A DNA stretch of 64,000 bases from Mycobacterium sp. OTB74 (GTDB lineage Bacteria; Actinomycetota; Actinomycetes; Mycobacteriales; Mycobacteriaceae). Both the position numbers and the translations under genes were made by a program. This document shows positions 48,688-57,016 of this stretch, piece after piece. Position 1 is the first letter of the stretch. Every line of letters starts with the position of its first letter. The notes below the pieces were generated by a model. It had not been told where the DNA came from, did no database searches, and worked only from the letters and a program-made list of their open reading frames with translations. The stretch spans positions 1 to 64,000 of the forward strand of contig NZ_JARXVD010000005.1 of the NCBI RefSeq assembly GCF_029892685.1. Reading direction: 5' to 3'.

Positions 48688-49278
48688 TCACCTCATCACA
48701 TAGAACAGGGCGAAGATGATTACCCACAGCAGATCGACCATGTGCCAGTAGGTTGCGCCGGCCTCCACCATCCATGGGCGGCGCGCGGCTGGGTTACGCA
48801 GCTCGCGAACCAGCACTCCCAGCACGATCAGACCGATGAGCACGTGAATCATGTGCACGCCGGTGATGACGTAGTAGAAGGAGTAGAACATCTCCGAATT
48901 GGTATGCCCGGCAATGATCTTGCGGACCCACTCGTAGCTCTTCAGTCCGATGAACAACACGCCGCCGACACCGCCGGCCAGGATCAACCGCACTGACTTG
49001 TCGGGCTGGCCAGCCCGGACCGCCTGCACCGCACGGGCGACGAACCAGGAGCTGGTCACCAGGACGACCGTGTTGGTCACGCCGACGGTGATGTCAAGGT
49101 GCTGCTGTGCCAGCAGGAACTCCTGGCGGTTCATGGCCCGGTAAATCACGAAGACAATGAAGTAACCGGCGAAGATCACCATGTCGCCGAGGACCATCAC
49201 CCACATGTGGCTGTCGCCGGGGAGCTTTCCGGCGCCAGGTTTTGACAGCCGCTCAGTCGCCTGTTCAGTCTGCGTCAT
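48688..49278 (-). CDS. cytochrome c oxidase subunit III family (NorE-like) protein
   Basis: A 196-residue protein of the CtaE/NorE family with about five membrane segments. Characteristic pieces are GDSHMWVMVLGDMVIFAGYF, the charged KSYEWVRKIIAGH loop, GVHMIHVLIGLIVLGVLVRE, and YWHMVDLLWVIIFALFYVMR at the end. It lacks the two extra N-terminal helices of full subunit III, as in NorE. No subunit I or II is in the window, so the partner oxidase is unknown. ATG 49278 is preferred over an upstream start that would overlap the preceding gene. Confidence 0.85.
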   Translation of the reverse strand: MTQTEQATERLSKPGAGKLPGDSHMWVMVLGDMVIFAGYFIVFVIYRAMNRQEFLLAQQHLDITVGVTNTVVLVTSSWFVARAVQAVRAGQPDKSVRLILAGGVGGVLFIGLKSYEWVRKIIAGHTNSEMFYSFYYVITGVHMIHVLIGLIVLGVLVRELRNPAARRPWMVEAGATYWHMVDLLWVIIFALFYVMR

Positions 49279-49291
49279 AACAGTTCTCACC

Positions 49292-50035
49292 TCAGTCCAG
49301 TGCCGGAGCGTCCGCGGGTTCCGCCGCTGCGGCACGGCGTAGCAGCATGATCAGCGCCACCAGCCACACGCAGAACACAACGACGGCCCACCAGAATGCG
49401 ATCGATCCGTTCCAGGCAAACGGCCCGGACGGGAACACGAACATCTGCGTTGCGATGACTTCGGTGATGATCTGCCAGATGGACACGTAGGCAAACCATT
49501 TCGGGAAGATCTCGTTGCGGTCATAGAGAATAGCGATCGCCAGCACCAGGTATGCCACCGAGAAACAGCCCAATGAGCCGTTGTACGAAAGCATTCCGAG
49601 GTCGTAGAGCAGGCTGGTCAGCTCGGGGTTGCGGTCGGGCCGATATGCCGCGGTCAGGAAGCACACCGTCACCAACAGGAATCCGGGTATGGCGCCGACG
49701 CTCATCCCACCGATGTAGCCGTATGCAAACACCGACCCCACCGACATGCGCTTCATCTGGTAACACACCAGTCCGTTGGTCATCGCCGCGCCGCCCAGCA
49801 GCACCAGGAGCAGGGTGAAGCCGATCTGGATGGTCATGTGGTGCTGGGCAAAGAAGGCGACCTTGGCGGCCGCGCTGACATCTGGCCGAGGCGGCGGGGT
49901 GACCCGCGTCAATACACAGATGATGATGCCGAACACCGTGTACCACGCCGGGAAGAACCATGTCATCCACCAGACGTCCCGCTTGCCACCGTCGGTGGCC
50001 GACGGTGAAACCTGTTCGGGCGTAATCACACTCAT
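49292..50035 (-). CDS. six-TM membrane protein, paralogue of its upstream neighbour
   Basis: A 247-residue integral membrane protein of unknown function with six hydrophobic segments. It shares with the next gene upstream the motifs QMKRMSVGSVFAYGY, TAAYRPDRNPELTSLLYDL and GPFAWNGSIAFWW at matching positions, so the two arose by duplication. No haem, metal or catalytic motif was recognised, though the RPDRNPEL loop is strikingly kept. ATG overlaps the upstream stop as ATGA. It lies 13 bases before the subunit III-like gene. Confidence 0.75.
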   Translation of the reverse strand: MSVITPEQVSPSATDGGKRDVWWMTWFFPAWYTVFGIIICVLTRVTPPPRPDVSAAAKVAFFAQHHMTIQIGFTLLLVLLGGAAMTNGLVCYQMKRMSVGSVFAYGYIGGMSVGAIPGFLLVTVCFLTAAYRPDRNPELTSLLYDLGMLSYNGSLGCFSVAYLVLAIAILYDRNEIFPKWFAYVSIWQIITEVIATQMFVFPSGPFAWNGSIAFWWAVVVFCVWLVALIMLLRRAAAAEPADAPALD

Positions 50036-50778
50036 GCGGCGACCACACCCTCATCGACTGCCTGCCGGCGTAACACGTTGCGCAGCACGAAGAACATCAC
50101 GATCACGAAAACCACATAGGCACCATTGCGGACCCAGAAGGACCAGACGCCGTTCCACGCCAGCGGCCCGGTCTGAAAGACCGCCGCTCCCGCAGCCGGC
50201 ACCATCAGTGCGGCGATGACCATTGAAAAGTGGCCAACCCACCGCGGGAACACCGGGTCTGTGCGGTCATCGAAGTAGATCGAGAGCGCGAGCAGCACGA
50301 ACTGGCTCACCACCATGCCGACCGGAGCGATGAACACTATCCACGCCAGGTCGTTGAGCAGCTGAACGAGTTCGGGATTGCGATCGGGCCGGAAGGCAGC
50401 CACCAGGAAGAAGACGTTGGACAGCGCAAAGATGGTGGCACCGCTGACCACGGCCGTCAGATAGCAGTACGCGAAGACGTGGCTCTGGCCCTTCATGCGT
50501 TTCATCTGCACGACAATCACTGTCAAGAACGGCAGGATCATGATGCCGCAGAGGTTGAACGTCACCTGGCCCACCCGGATCCATGCGGTGTGGTCGGCGT
50601 AGAACCCGGCCACCTGGTTGGCTGACCAAGTCGGCGACATCGGTGGCCAGAAGCCGGGGAAGGCCAGTGCGGCGGCAAGAAGCACTATCCCGACGACCGG
50701 GGCGGTCCACAGGCTCACCCATTGCGCCTTGAGGTCTCCGGCTTTCGGTAGATCCTGCGCCTGCTCAAGTATCTGCAT
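50032..50778 (-). CDS. six-TM membrane protein, first gene of COX3/COX4-like operon
   Basis: A 248-residue integral membrane protein, related along its whole length to the following gene (VQMKRMKGQSHVFAYCYL, VAAFRPDRNPELVQLLNDL, GPLAWNGVWSFWVRNG). It has six hydrophobic segments and a short polar N-terminus (MQILEQAQDLPKAGD). The function is unknown. ATG 50778 is chosen: upstream the frame runs through the promoter and into the divergent TetR gene. A CTGAN6TCAG palindrome lies 16 bases upstream, so the operon is probably repressed by that TetR. Confidence 0.75.
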   Translation of the reverse strand: MQILEQAQDLPKAGDLKAQWVSLWTAPVVGIVLLAAALAFPGFWPPMSPTWSANQVAGFYADHTAWIRVGQVTFNLCGIMILPFLTVIVVQMKRMKGQSHVFAYCYLTAVVSGATIFALSNVFFLVAAFRPDRNPELVQLLNDLAWIVFIAPVGMVVSQFVLLALSIYFDDRTDPVFPRWVGHFSMVIAALMVPAAGAAVFQTGPLAWNGVWSFWVRNGAYVVFVIVMFFVLRNVLRRQAVDEGVVAA

Positions 50779-50793
50779 TACATGCCCTCCAAA

Positions 50794-50807
50794 CTGACTG
50801 AAATCAG
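50794..50807. promoter_or_regulatory. TetR operator candidate A
   Basis: A palindrome with arms CTGA and TCAG separated by six bases. It lies next to the start of the leftward membrane operon. The same arms recur at 50917. Confidence 0.6.
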
Positions 50808-50916
50808 AATTGTCTGCACGTCGCTCAACGTCTGGCCCCAGGCAGAAGATGCAACGTCCAAGGCTCTTTGGCGCTACCACGCCGCGTTCCCCGAACTGGA
50901 GCACCACTTCATTTTT

Positions 50917-50930
50917 CTGAGTACAGTCAG
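50917..50930. promoter_or_regulatory. TetR operator candidate B
   Basis: A second CTGAN6TCAG palindrome, in inverted orientation to site A when the extended match (AAACTGACTGnnnTCA) is compared. It is 62 bases upstream of the TetR start. Confidence 0.6.
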
Positions 50931-50991
50931 TTTTGCATACGTGCGCGACCCTATCAATCAGTGCCTGCGCCCACAGGCAGAATGGTTCATC

Positions 50992-51600
50992 ATGTTGAAG
51001 GCGAAACCGCCGGAGCGTGGCCGCAAAGGCCTGCAGACCCGGGAACGGCTCTTCGGAGCGGCCGTCGCCGAGTTCAAACGCCAGGGCATGGCAGGAGCCG
51101 ACACAACCGCGATCGCCTCGGCAGCGGGTGTGGCACACGGCACCTTCTTCTTCCACTTCCCCACCAAGGAGCACGTCCTCTTGGAGGTTGAACGGCGCGA
51201 GGAAGAACGCATGACAGCCGAGCTGACGCGCTTTTTCGGCAAGCCCCATGATGTGCGTGGCACGCTGACCGAGACCGTCCGCATTATGGAGAAACTCGAA
51301 CGCCGCCAAGGTCCAAGATTATTCAAAGAGGTTCTGGTGCTCCATTTTTCGACCACGCGCCCCACATCGGACGAGTGGTCGACCCACCCTGTCATCGTCG
51401 CCGTGATCGACGAACTCGGACGGGCGCAGGCCCGCGGCGAGATTCCGGCCGACGTCGACGTCATACACAACGGCGTGTCATTTCTGGTGGGGCTCTACGC
51501 CATGCTCATCTCGCTCCCGACCGACAAGGAATTCCGCACCCGGGCCCTGGACGAATACCTCACGACGTACATGTACGGATTGCGGGCGCTACCGAAGTAG
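50992..51600 (+). CDS. TetR-family regulator of the membrane operon
   Basis: A 202-residue regulator. The DNA-binding domain reads RERLFGAAVAEFKRQGMAGA, then TTAIASAAGVAHGTFFFHFP, typical of TetR. ATG 50992 is chosen; the open frame continues upstream but there it would include both operator palindromes. It is divergent from the COX3/COX4-like operon and, given the two matched sites in between, is the likely controller of both directions. The stop overlaps the end of the convergent IclR gene by 12 bases. Confidence 0.88.
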   Translation: MLKAKPPERGRKGLQTRERLFGAAVAEFKRQGMAGADTTAIASAAGVAHGTFFFHFPTKEHVLLEVERREEERMTAELTRFFGKPHDVRGTLTETVRIMEKLERRQGPRLFKEVLVLHFSTTRPTSDEWSTHPVIVAVIDELGRAQARGEIPADVDVIHNGVSFLVGLYAMLISLPTDKEFRTRALDEYLTTYMYGLRALPK

Positions 51601-52416
51601 CCCGCCGGCAGCCCGCATCACCCGCCGGCCCGCCACCTCCACCTGCCGCGGCGTCATCGTCTGCAGTGGGTGCACGGACAGGATCAGCGCCACGTGTCCA
51701 TTCCGGTCGAACACCGGGGCAGCGATGGTGGCCACCGGCTGTGCGCCCGTCGGCTGCAGCCCTATGGTGGTGAACTCGGCCAGAAGCTGATCGGTGATCC
51801 CCCTGACGTGGTCCGGCAGTCCGTCGCTGGGGAGACTGCCCACGATCTGCGCGGCACGGGTCAGCTCCGGTGTCGTCCAGTCCACGTCATACCCGCGCTC
51901 ACGAGTCTGGGCCAGAACGCCTTTGAGACGGTCGGCGAGACCGCTGGGTGCCCGGTCAATCCAATCCTGCTGGCCGTCGTCACCGTCCCAGGCCGCGAAA
52001 GCGACGCCGAACGGTGGCGCATAGCGGATGCGGTCACCCGGCACCCCGGATGATTGACCCTCGAATGCAGTGATCACGAGCTCGTCGTCTATGCGTTCCA
52101 CCACTGAGGCGGCATAGCCCAACGCCGCTGAGAGTTCCTGTGCAGCCTGGCGCGCTGCATGGACCAGCGGGCGGGCACCCTCAACTCGAGCGGCCACCAC
52201 CGCGAATGCCGGCCCGAACGCGAAGGTCTTGTCCTTCGGGTCGCGAACCAACCAGCCCCGGTCGCACAGGGTCATCAGGATGGCGTGCGCGGTGGCCTGG
52301 GTAAGCCCAAGGGCGGCAACGATATCCGAGAAGCGCAGTGCTTCGTTGGCGGGCTGGGACAGTAGCTCAAGAATGTCGAGCACCCGTCCGGTCGGGGCCG
52401 AAGTCGTACCGCGCAC
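51589..52416 (-). CDS. IclR-family regulator
   Basis: A 275-residue IclR-type regulator. The winged helix is APTGRVLDILELLSQPANEA with FSDIVAALGLTQATAHAILM. The effector domain has DELVITAFEGQSSGVPGDRI and YAPPFGVAFAAWDG, and ends QVEVAGRRVMRAAGGLLR. The ligand is unknown, probably a substrate of the divergent dehydrogenase operon. Three CGAGA half-sites lie between the two genes. Confidence 0.88.
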   Translation of the reverse strand: MRGTTSAPTGRVLDILELLSQPANEALRFSDIVAALGLTQATAHAILMTLCDRGWLVRDPKDKTFAFGPAFAVVAARVEGARPLVHAARQAAQELSAALGYAASVVERIDDELVITAFEGQSSGVPGDRIRYAPPFGVAFAAWDGDDGQQDWIDRAPSGLADRLKGVLAQTRERGYDVDWTTPELTRAAQIVGSLPSDGLPDHVRGITDQLLAEFTTIGLQPTGAQPVATIAAPVFDRNGHVALILSVHPLQTMTPRQVEVAGRRVMRAAGGLLR

Positions 52417-52460
52417 CCTTGACTCCCCTTCCGCCAGTTCATACAGTCAAACTGTTATTT

Positions 52461-52486
52461 CGAGAGTCTATCTCGGTTATTCGAGA
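52461..52486. promoter_or_regulatory. IclR operator candidate with three half-sites
   Basis: CGAGA at 52461, TCTCG at 52471 and CGAGA at 52482 make two overlapping dyads, including TCTCG-N6-CGAGA. They lie 15 to 40 bases upstream of the dehydrogenase start. Confidence 0.6.
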
Positions 52487-52500
52487 AATGCAGGTAGCTG

Positions 52501-53553
52501 ATGCGAGCCGTCGTACTCCGGGGTGGCGCACTACAGGTGCGTGAGGTGGCCGACCCTGAACCAGGTCCGGGCGAACTACTGCTGCGTATTCGCAGCACCG
52601 CAATTTGTGCCTCCGATGTGCACTTCATGGACTACCCCGAGCTCAGCCTGCACGATCCGACCGGCCGGTCGCTGTACGACGCCGACCGCGATGTGGTGTT
52701 GGGCCACGAGTTCGTCGGCGAGGTCATCGGGCACGGCCCCGGCTGTAGCGACCAGTTCCCGCTGGGAACCCGCGTGACCTCAATCCCCATTCGGCTGGTC
52801 AACGGCGGCGCCGACGGCGCGCACATAATCGGCCAGCACCCCGAGACGCCGGGCAGCTTCGCCGAACTGCTGGTGGTGTCCGAATCCATCGCGCGGGCAA
52901 CACAATCCGCAGTTTCCGATGACGCGGTGGCATTGACCGATGCCTTTGCCGTGGGCGAGTTCTACGTTCGCAGTGCCAACGTGCAGCCCGACGAGGTACC
53001 GATCGTGATCGGGGCCGGCGCCATCGGCCTGTCTACGGTAGCCGCCCTGGCTCGCCGCGGCATCGCCCCGATACTGGTATCGGACTACCAGGCTGACCGA
53101 CGCGAGCTGGCGCGCAGCGGATTTGGTGCACACTTCGCTGTCGACCCGGCGCATCAGGCACCACTGGACGCGGTTCGCGAGGTCCGGGCCGAACGCAACA
53201 TGTGGGGTCCCGCGGTGGTTTTCGAGTGTGTGGGCGCTTCCGGACTGATCCAGGAGTTGGTGAACAGCGCCGACATGGGTACCCGGATCTACTGCGCCGG
53301 AGGTTGGTACACCGGGGACACCCTCGACATCACCGCCGCCACCCGGCAGGGCGTGACTCTGCAGTTCGGCGGCGGACCCTGGCCGCAGGACTGGTACGGC
53401 ACGTTGGACGCGATAGCCGCCGGCGAGCTGGACCCGACGCCGAGCATCGGGCGGGTGGTCACGCTCGATGAGGTACCCGAAGCAATCGACCTGGCCCGCC
53501 GGTCCGCAGGCCCGCCACGAATCATGGTGCACCCGAATGGAGAGTCCCGATGA
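52501..53553 (+). CDS. zinc-type medium-chain alcohol dehydrogenase
   Basis: A 350-residue MDR enzyme that oxidises an alcohol with NAD(P). The catalytic zinc residues are seen in STAICASDVHFMDYPE (Cys) and VVLGHEFVGEV (His-Glu). The structural-zinc four-Cys loop is absent. The nucleotide-binding motif is VPIVIGAGAIGLSTVAALAR (near residue 168), with Asp in LVSDYQADRR suggesting NAD. The substrate is unknown. It is the first gene of a rightward operon (dehydrogenase, SnoaL-like, SDR) facing an IclR regulator. Its stop lies in the first ATGA of a four-copy repeat. Confidence 0.88.
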   Translation: MRAVVLRGGALQVREVADPEPGPGELLLRIRSTAICASDVHFMDYPELSLHDPTGRSLYDADRDVVLGHEFVGEVIGHGPGCSDQFPLGTRVTSIPIRLVNGGADGAHIIGQHPETPGSFAELLVVSESIARATQSAVSDDAVALTDAFAVGEFYVRSANVQPDEVPIVIGAGAIGLSTVAALARRGIAPILVSDYQADRRELARSGFGAHFAVDPAHQAPLDAVREVRAERNMWGPAVVFECVGASGLIQELVNSADMGTRIYCAGGWYTGDTLDITAATRQGVTLQFGGGPWPQDWYGTLDAIAAGELDPTPSIGRVVTLDEVPEAIDLARRSAGPPRIMVHPNGESR

Positions 53554-53689
53554 GCGGGCAGCGAGTAGCGAAGGCGGATCACGCATGACCGGGCAGCGAG
53601 TAGCGAAGGCGGATCACGCATGACCGGGCAGCGAGTAGCGAAGGCGGATCGCGCATGACTGGGCAGCGAGTAGCGAAGGCGGATCGCGC
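53550..53689 (+). repeat. MIRU-like array: four 35-bp repeats, each a 12-codon ORF
   Basis: Units start at 53550, 53585, 53620 and 53655. Each opens with ATG and codes for M(S/T)GQRVAKAD(H/R)A, then stops with TGA, which overlaps the next ATG as ATGA. The first ATGA holds the dehydrogenase stop, and the last unit ends so that ATG 53690 starts the SnoaL-like gene. AAGGCGG stands seven bases before each next ATG. Classic MIRUs of mycobacteria likewise sit at start-stop overlaps inside operons, but are longer. Units differ at only two or three bases. Confidence 0.85.
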
Positions 53690-54085
53690 ATGACTGACCG
53701 TGAAGACATCGCAGAAGTACTGATCCGGTACGCCACCGGCATCGACCGGCGGGACTGGCCGCTGTTCCGGACGGTGTTCACCGCCGACTGCGTGCTGGAC
53801 TATGGCGAAATCGGAACCTGGAACGGGGTCGATGCGGTCACCGAATTCATGGATCAAACCCACGCGATGGCCGGGCACACCATGCACCGGCTGACCAATC
53901 ATGCCGTTGCCATCGACGGCGACATCGCAACCGCCCGCACCTATGTCGATGCGTTGATCATGATGGCCGACAACAATTCTGGCGTCAATGCGGTCGGGTT
54001 CTACGACGATGAGCTGGTGCGGACGGCGGATGGTTGGCGTATCGCCCGCCGCCGGTTCACCCCGGTTCGCGTATCCACGGTTTAG
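53690..54085 (+). CDS. SnoaL-like (NTF2-fold) protein
   Basis: A 131-residue protein of the SnoaL-like/nuclear transport factor 2 fold. IAEVLIRYATGIDRRDWPLF and FTADCVLDYGEIGTWNGVDA are typical, with the pocket residues in AMAGHTMHRLTNHAVAIDGD. Such proteins act as small isomerases, hydratases or dehydratases, or simply bind ligands. Its ATG is the end of the repeat array upstream. An SDR gene follows eight bases after the stop. Confidence 0.85.
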   Translation: MTDREDIAEVLIRYATGIDRRDWPLFRTVFTADCVLDYGEIGTWNGVDAVTEFMDQTHAMAGHTMHRLTNHAVAIDGDIATARTYVDALIMMADNNSGVNAVGFYDDELVRTADGWRIARRRFTPVRVSTV

Positions 54086-54093
54086 GAGGACGA

Positions 54094-54906
54094 ATGGATT
54101 TCGCTGATAAGTACGGACCGTGGGCGCTGGTCGCCGGTGCTTCCGACGGAGTCGGCTCAGCCATGGCCGCGCACCTGGCGAGCCAGGGCGTCAACGTGGT
54201 GCTGCTGGCCCGGCGCCAGGCCGTCCTCGATGACGTTGCGGCAACGATCCAGAACGAACATCACGTTCAAACCCGGACGCTGGCAGTTGATCTCGCTGCA
54301 CCGGGTGCCAGCGCCAAGGTCATCGAAGCCACCGCCGACCTGGACATCGGGTTCCTGGTGTACTGCGCCGGCGCCGATCCCAACTTCGAACCGTTCCTGT
54401 CCAGTCCTGTGGCGAACGCGGAATCGTTGGTGCAACGCAATTGTGTTGTCCCGCTGCAGTTGTGCCATCACTACGCGCAGCCGATGGTCCAACGCGGCCG
54501 GGGTGGCATCGTCATCTTCGGTTCCGGCGCCGGCTTCGCCGGCGGGCCCAACATGGTGGCCTACGGCGCCAGTAAGGCCTTCGACATGGTACTGGCCGAG
54601 GCACTCTGGGCTGAACTGCACGACCAGGGCATCGATGTCCTGGGGCTGATTCTCGGCAAGACCAACACTCCGGCGCTGCGCAGTCTCGAATATCGCAGGG
54701 GCTTACTGGAATCCGAAGATACGGCACCGGCGGACGCCGCGTCGGTCGACTCGGTCGTGGCGACGGCATTCGCAAACCTGACCAACGGTCCGACCTGTCT
54801 GGTCGGACCGGAGATCGAGGCGGCTGCGCAACTGATGGCCTCGGTCGGGCGTAATAGCGCGGTGCGGTTCATCGCCCAGGCGATCAAGGCATCGATGGGA
54901 GCCTGA
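54094..54906 (+). CDS. SDR-family oxidoreductase
   Basis: A 270-residue short-chain dehydrogenase. The cofactor motif is WALVAGASDGVGSAMAAHLA, followed by LLARRQAVLDDVA, whose Arg suggests NADP. The active site has the Ser in FGSGAGFAGG and YGASK with the Tyr and Lys in normal spacing. ATG 54094 has AGGAGGA four to ten bases upstream, the best ribosome-binding site in this operon. The substrate is unknown; it probably works with the dehydrogenase upstream in one catabolic route. Confidence 0.88.
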   Translation: MDFADKYGPWALVAGASDGVGSAMAAHLASQGVNVVLLARRQAVLDDVAATIQNEHHVQTRTLAVDLAAPGASAKVIEATADLDIGFLVYCAGADPNFEPFLSSPVANAESLVQRNCVVPLQLCHHYAQPMVQRGRGGIVIFGSGAGFAGGPNMVAYGASKAFDMVLAEALWAELHDQGIDVLGLILGKTNTPALRSLEYRRGLLESEDTAPADAASVDSVVATAFANLTNGPTCLVGPEIEAAAQLMASVGRNSAVRFIAQAIKASMGA

Positions 54907-54924
54907 CACTTCATCCCCTCGCCA

Positions 54925-55974
54925 TCAGGCGACGAGCAGGACTCCCACCAGAGCGATCGCCCCGACCCACACCGTCGAGGCCGCGGCCAGCGCCAACGGC
55001 CGCATGCCCACCTTGCGAAGCGTCGCGATGTGGACACCAGCGCCGAGTGCAAACATCGACGCGGTCAGCAGCGCCGTCTGCGCTACGTGGGCGACATCCA
55101 GGACGCCGGCTGGTACGACGCCAGTGGAGCGGATGGCCATGCAGACCAGGAACGCCACCACGAACAGCGGCACCAATGGCGGCCGACGCACTTCGGTTCC
55201 CGGGGCCAGGCGCCGTTGGCGCAAGCTGAGTACGGCCATCACCGGCGCCAGCATGAGCACTCGCGCGAGTTTGATGACGACGGCGACCGATAACGCTCCG
55301 GCGCCGATGGCACCGCCCGCTGCAACCACTTGGGCTACCTCATGGATCGAACCGCCCGCCCACATACCAGCCTGGCGGTGCGACAAGCCAATGATGTCGG
55401 CGAGCAGAGGGATGACCGGAATCATCAGGGTGCCGAACACCACGACAAGTGCAATGGCAGTGAGGACTTCCTCGTCCTCGCCTTCGATCACGCCATCAGC
55501 CGCAGCCACGGCGGCAGCCCCGCAGATCGAGAAGCCGCATGCGATGAGCATCCGTTGCGTCCAGCTCAGGCCCATCAGTTTGCCCATGAAGACAGTGCCG
55601 GCGATGCCTAACACCACGATGGCCACCACCATGCCGAAAACGCCCGGGCCCAGCACAAGAATGTCACCGAGCGCCAGCTGCAATCCGAGCAACGCAACTC
55701 CCATGCGCAGCAACCGCTTTGCCGAGAACTGAAGGCCCGGCACGAGTCGCTCCGGGACAGCCACGAGGTTGGCCATCAACGCTCCGAGGACGATGGCGAT
55801 CAACAGCGGACTGACCGTCGGGAAGACCCTGTTGATTTCGACGGACACGCCTGTCGCGATTGCACACGCCGCGATTCCGGGTATCAGCGCGCCAGCGCTG
55901 GACAGTCCACGCCTGAGTGCAGGGCTGACGTCGGTGGTCCGGGGTTCAGCAACGCCAATAGTCATGGCTTCCAT
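54925..55974 (-). CDS. YeiH-family (UPF0324) membrane protein
   Basis: A 349-residue membrane protein with about ten segments of the YeiH/putative sulfate exporter family. Marks are LLRMGVALLGLQLALGDIL, the conserved ACGFSICGAAAVAAADGVI and HRQAGMWAGGSIHEVAQVVA. The family is annotated as a putative sulfate exporter; the substrate has not been shown here. The start is ATG 55974 (or 55965). A LysR-type regulator is divergent, as in the YeiE-YeiH pair of enterobacteria. Confidence 0.85.
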   Translation of the reverse strand: MEAMTIGVAEPRTTDVSPALRRGLSSAGALIPGIAACAIATGVSVEINRVFPTVSPLLIAIVLGALMANLVAVPERLVPGLQFSAKRLLRMGVALLGLQLALGDILVLGPGVFGMVVAIVVLGIAGTVFMGKLMGLSWTQRMLIACGFSICGAAAVAAADGVIEGEDEEVLTAIALVVVFGTLMIPVIPLLADIIGLSHRQAGMWAGGSIHEVAQVVAAGGAIGAGALSVAVVIKLARVLMLAPVMAVLSLRQRRLAPGTEVRRPPLVPLFVVAFLVCMAIRSTGVVPAGVLDVAHVAQTALLTASMFALGAGVHIATLRKVGMRPLALAAASTVWVGAIALVGVLLVA

Positions 55975-56022
55975 TGTTCGTGCGAAGGCAGGCGCCGACT
56001 AGCTGGCAATTCGGCATCACCA

Positions 56023-56039
56023 CATATCATCTCTATATG
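56023..56039. promoter_or_regulatory. LysR site candidate
   Basis: CATAT and ATATG flank seven bases in the 95-base gap between yeiH-type and lysR-type genes, fitting the T-N11-A shape of LysR sites. A second CTATAT lies further right. Confidence 0.4.
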
Positions 56040-56069
56040 GCTCGCCGGTGAGGGCTATATCATTGGGGT

Positions 56070-56972
56070 ATGGGTATCGGGCAGCTCAACCTGGCGACAT
56101 TGGAGTTGCTGGTGGGCGTCGAGGTGCACGGCAGCGTCGGCGCGGCAAGCCGCGCGGCGGGAGTTGCCCAGTCCAATGCCAGTCGCTCACTCAAACAACT
56201 GGAGCGTCAGCTGGGGGTACGCTTGATCGACCGGCGCCCGACTGGTTCGGTGCTCACCGCGCACGGCACCGTGATCGCGCACTGGGCTCAGCGCATCTTG
56301 GCCGATGCAGACAAACTCCTCGAAGTCGCCGGCGGACTACGCGCCGACAGATCAGCGCACTTAACTGTCAGCGCCAGCATGACGGTGGCGGAACACCTGA
56401 TGCCCCGATGGCTGGTGGAGTTTCGCGGTGCGAACCCTGGTGTGTCGATTCACCTGCAGGTGCACAACTCCGCACAAGTCTTCGACCTGGTCTCGGAAGG
56501 TAAGTGCGACATCGGTTTTGTCGAATCTCCGTCAATCCCACGCGGCCTGCACAGCGTGGTGGTGGGCCACGATGAGTTGGTCTTGGTGGTTCATCGCTCC
56601 CATCCCTGGGCTCGTCGGCGGCATCCGCTGACGATGGCAGAACTGGCCGCGACACCACTCGTGGTGCGCGAGCCGGGTTCTGGCACCCGCATCACCCTCG
56701 AGCTCGCACTGCGTGAATTCCCGCGTGCCGAACCTCTCCTGGAACTCGGCAGCGCGGCAGCTATCCGGACCAGTGTGCTCGATGGAGTAGGCCCGGCAGT
56801 GATGAGCACCCTGGCCGTCGCTGAGCAGCTGAATTCCGGCGAATTGGTCCGTATCGATGTCGACGGACTGACGTTGCCGCGAAAGCTACGTGCCGTATGG
56901 CGGCCGCCCCGCGTCCTCGAAGGCCCTGCGGCCGGCCTGATTCGAATGATTCAGCGTTCGGCGCACAGTTGA
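56070..56972 (+). CDS. LysR-family regulator
   Basis: A 300-residue LysR regulator. The N-terminal winged helix reads LATLELLVGVEVHGSVGAAS, then AAGVAQSNASRSLKQLERQL and RLIDRRPTGSVLTAHG. The effector domain has VSASMTVAEHLMPRWLVEFR and GKCDIGFVESPS. It most resembles the CysB/YeiE side of the family. It is divergent from YeiH and is its likely activator. Confidence 0.88.
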   Translation: MGIGQLNLATLELLVGVEVHGSVGAASRAAGVAQSNASRSLKQLERQLGVRLIDRRPTGSVLTAHGTVIAHWAQRILADADKLLEVAGGLRADRSAHLTVSASMTVAEHLMPRWLVEFRGANPGVSIHLQVHNSAQVFDLVSEGKCDIGFVESPSIPRGLHSVVVGHDELVLVVHRSHPWARRRHPLTMAELAATPLVVREPGSGTRITLELALREFPRAEPLLELGSAAAIRTSVLDGVGPAVMSTLAVAEQLNSGELVRIDVDGLTLPRKLRAVWRPPRVLEGPAAGLIRMIQRSAHS

Positions 56973-57016
56973 CTCTGCCGACCGGCGATACCCGCCGAAA
57001 CGAGCCCGGCGGGACG

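Noticed and set aside
53550..53689. CRISPR array
   Set aside because: The 35-base repeats abut directly with no spacers, and each is an in-frame ORF ending in ATGA.
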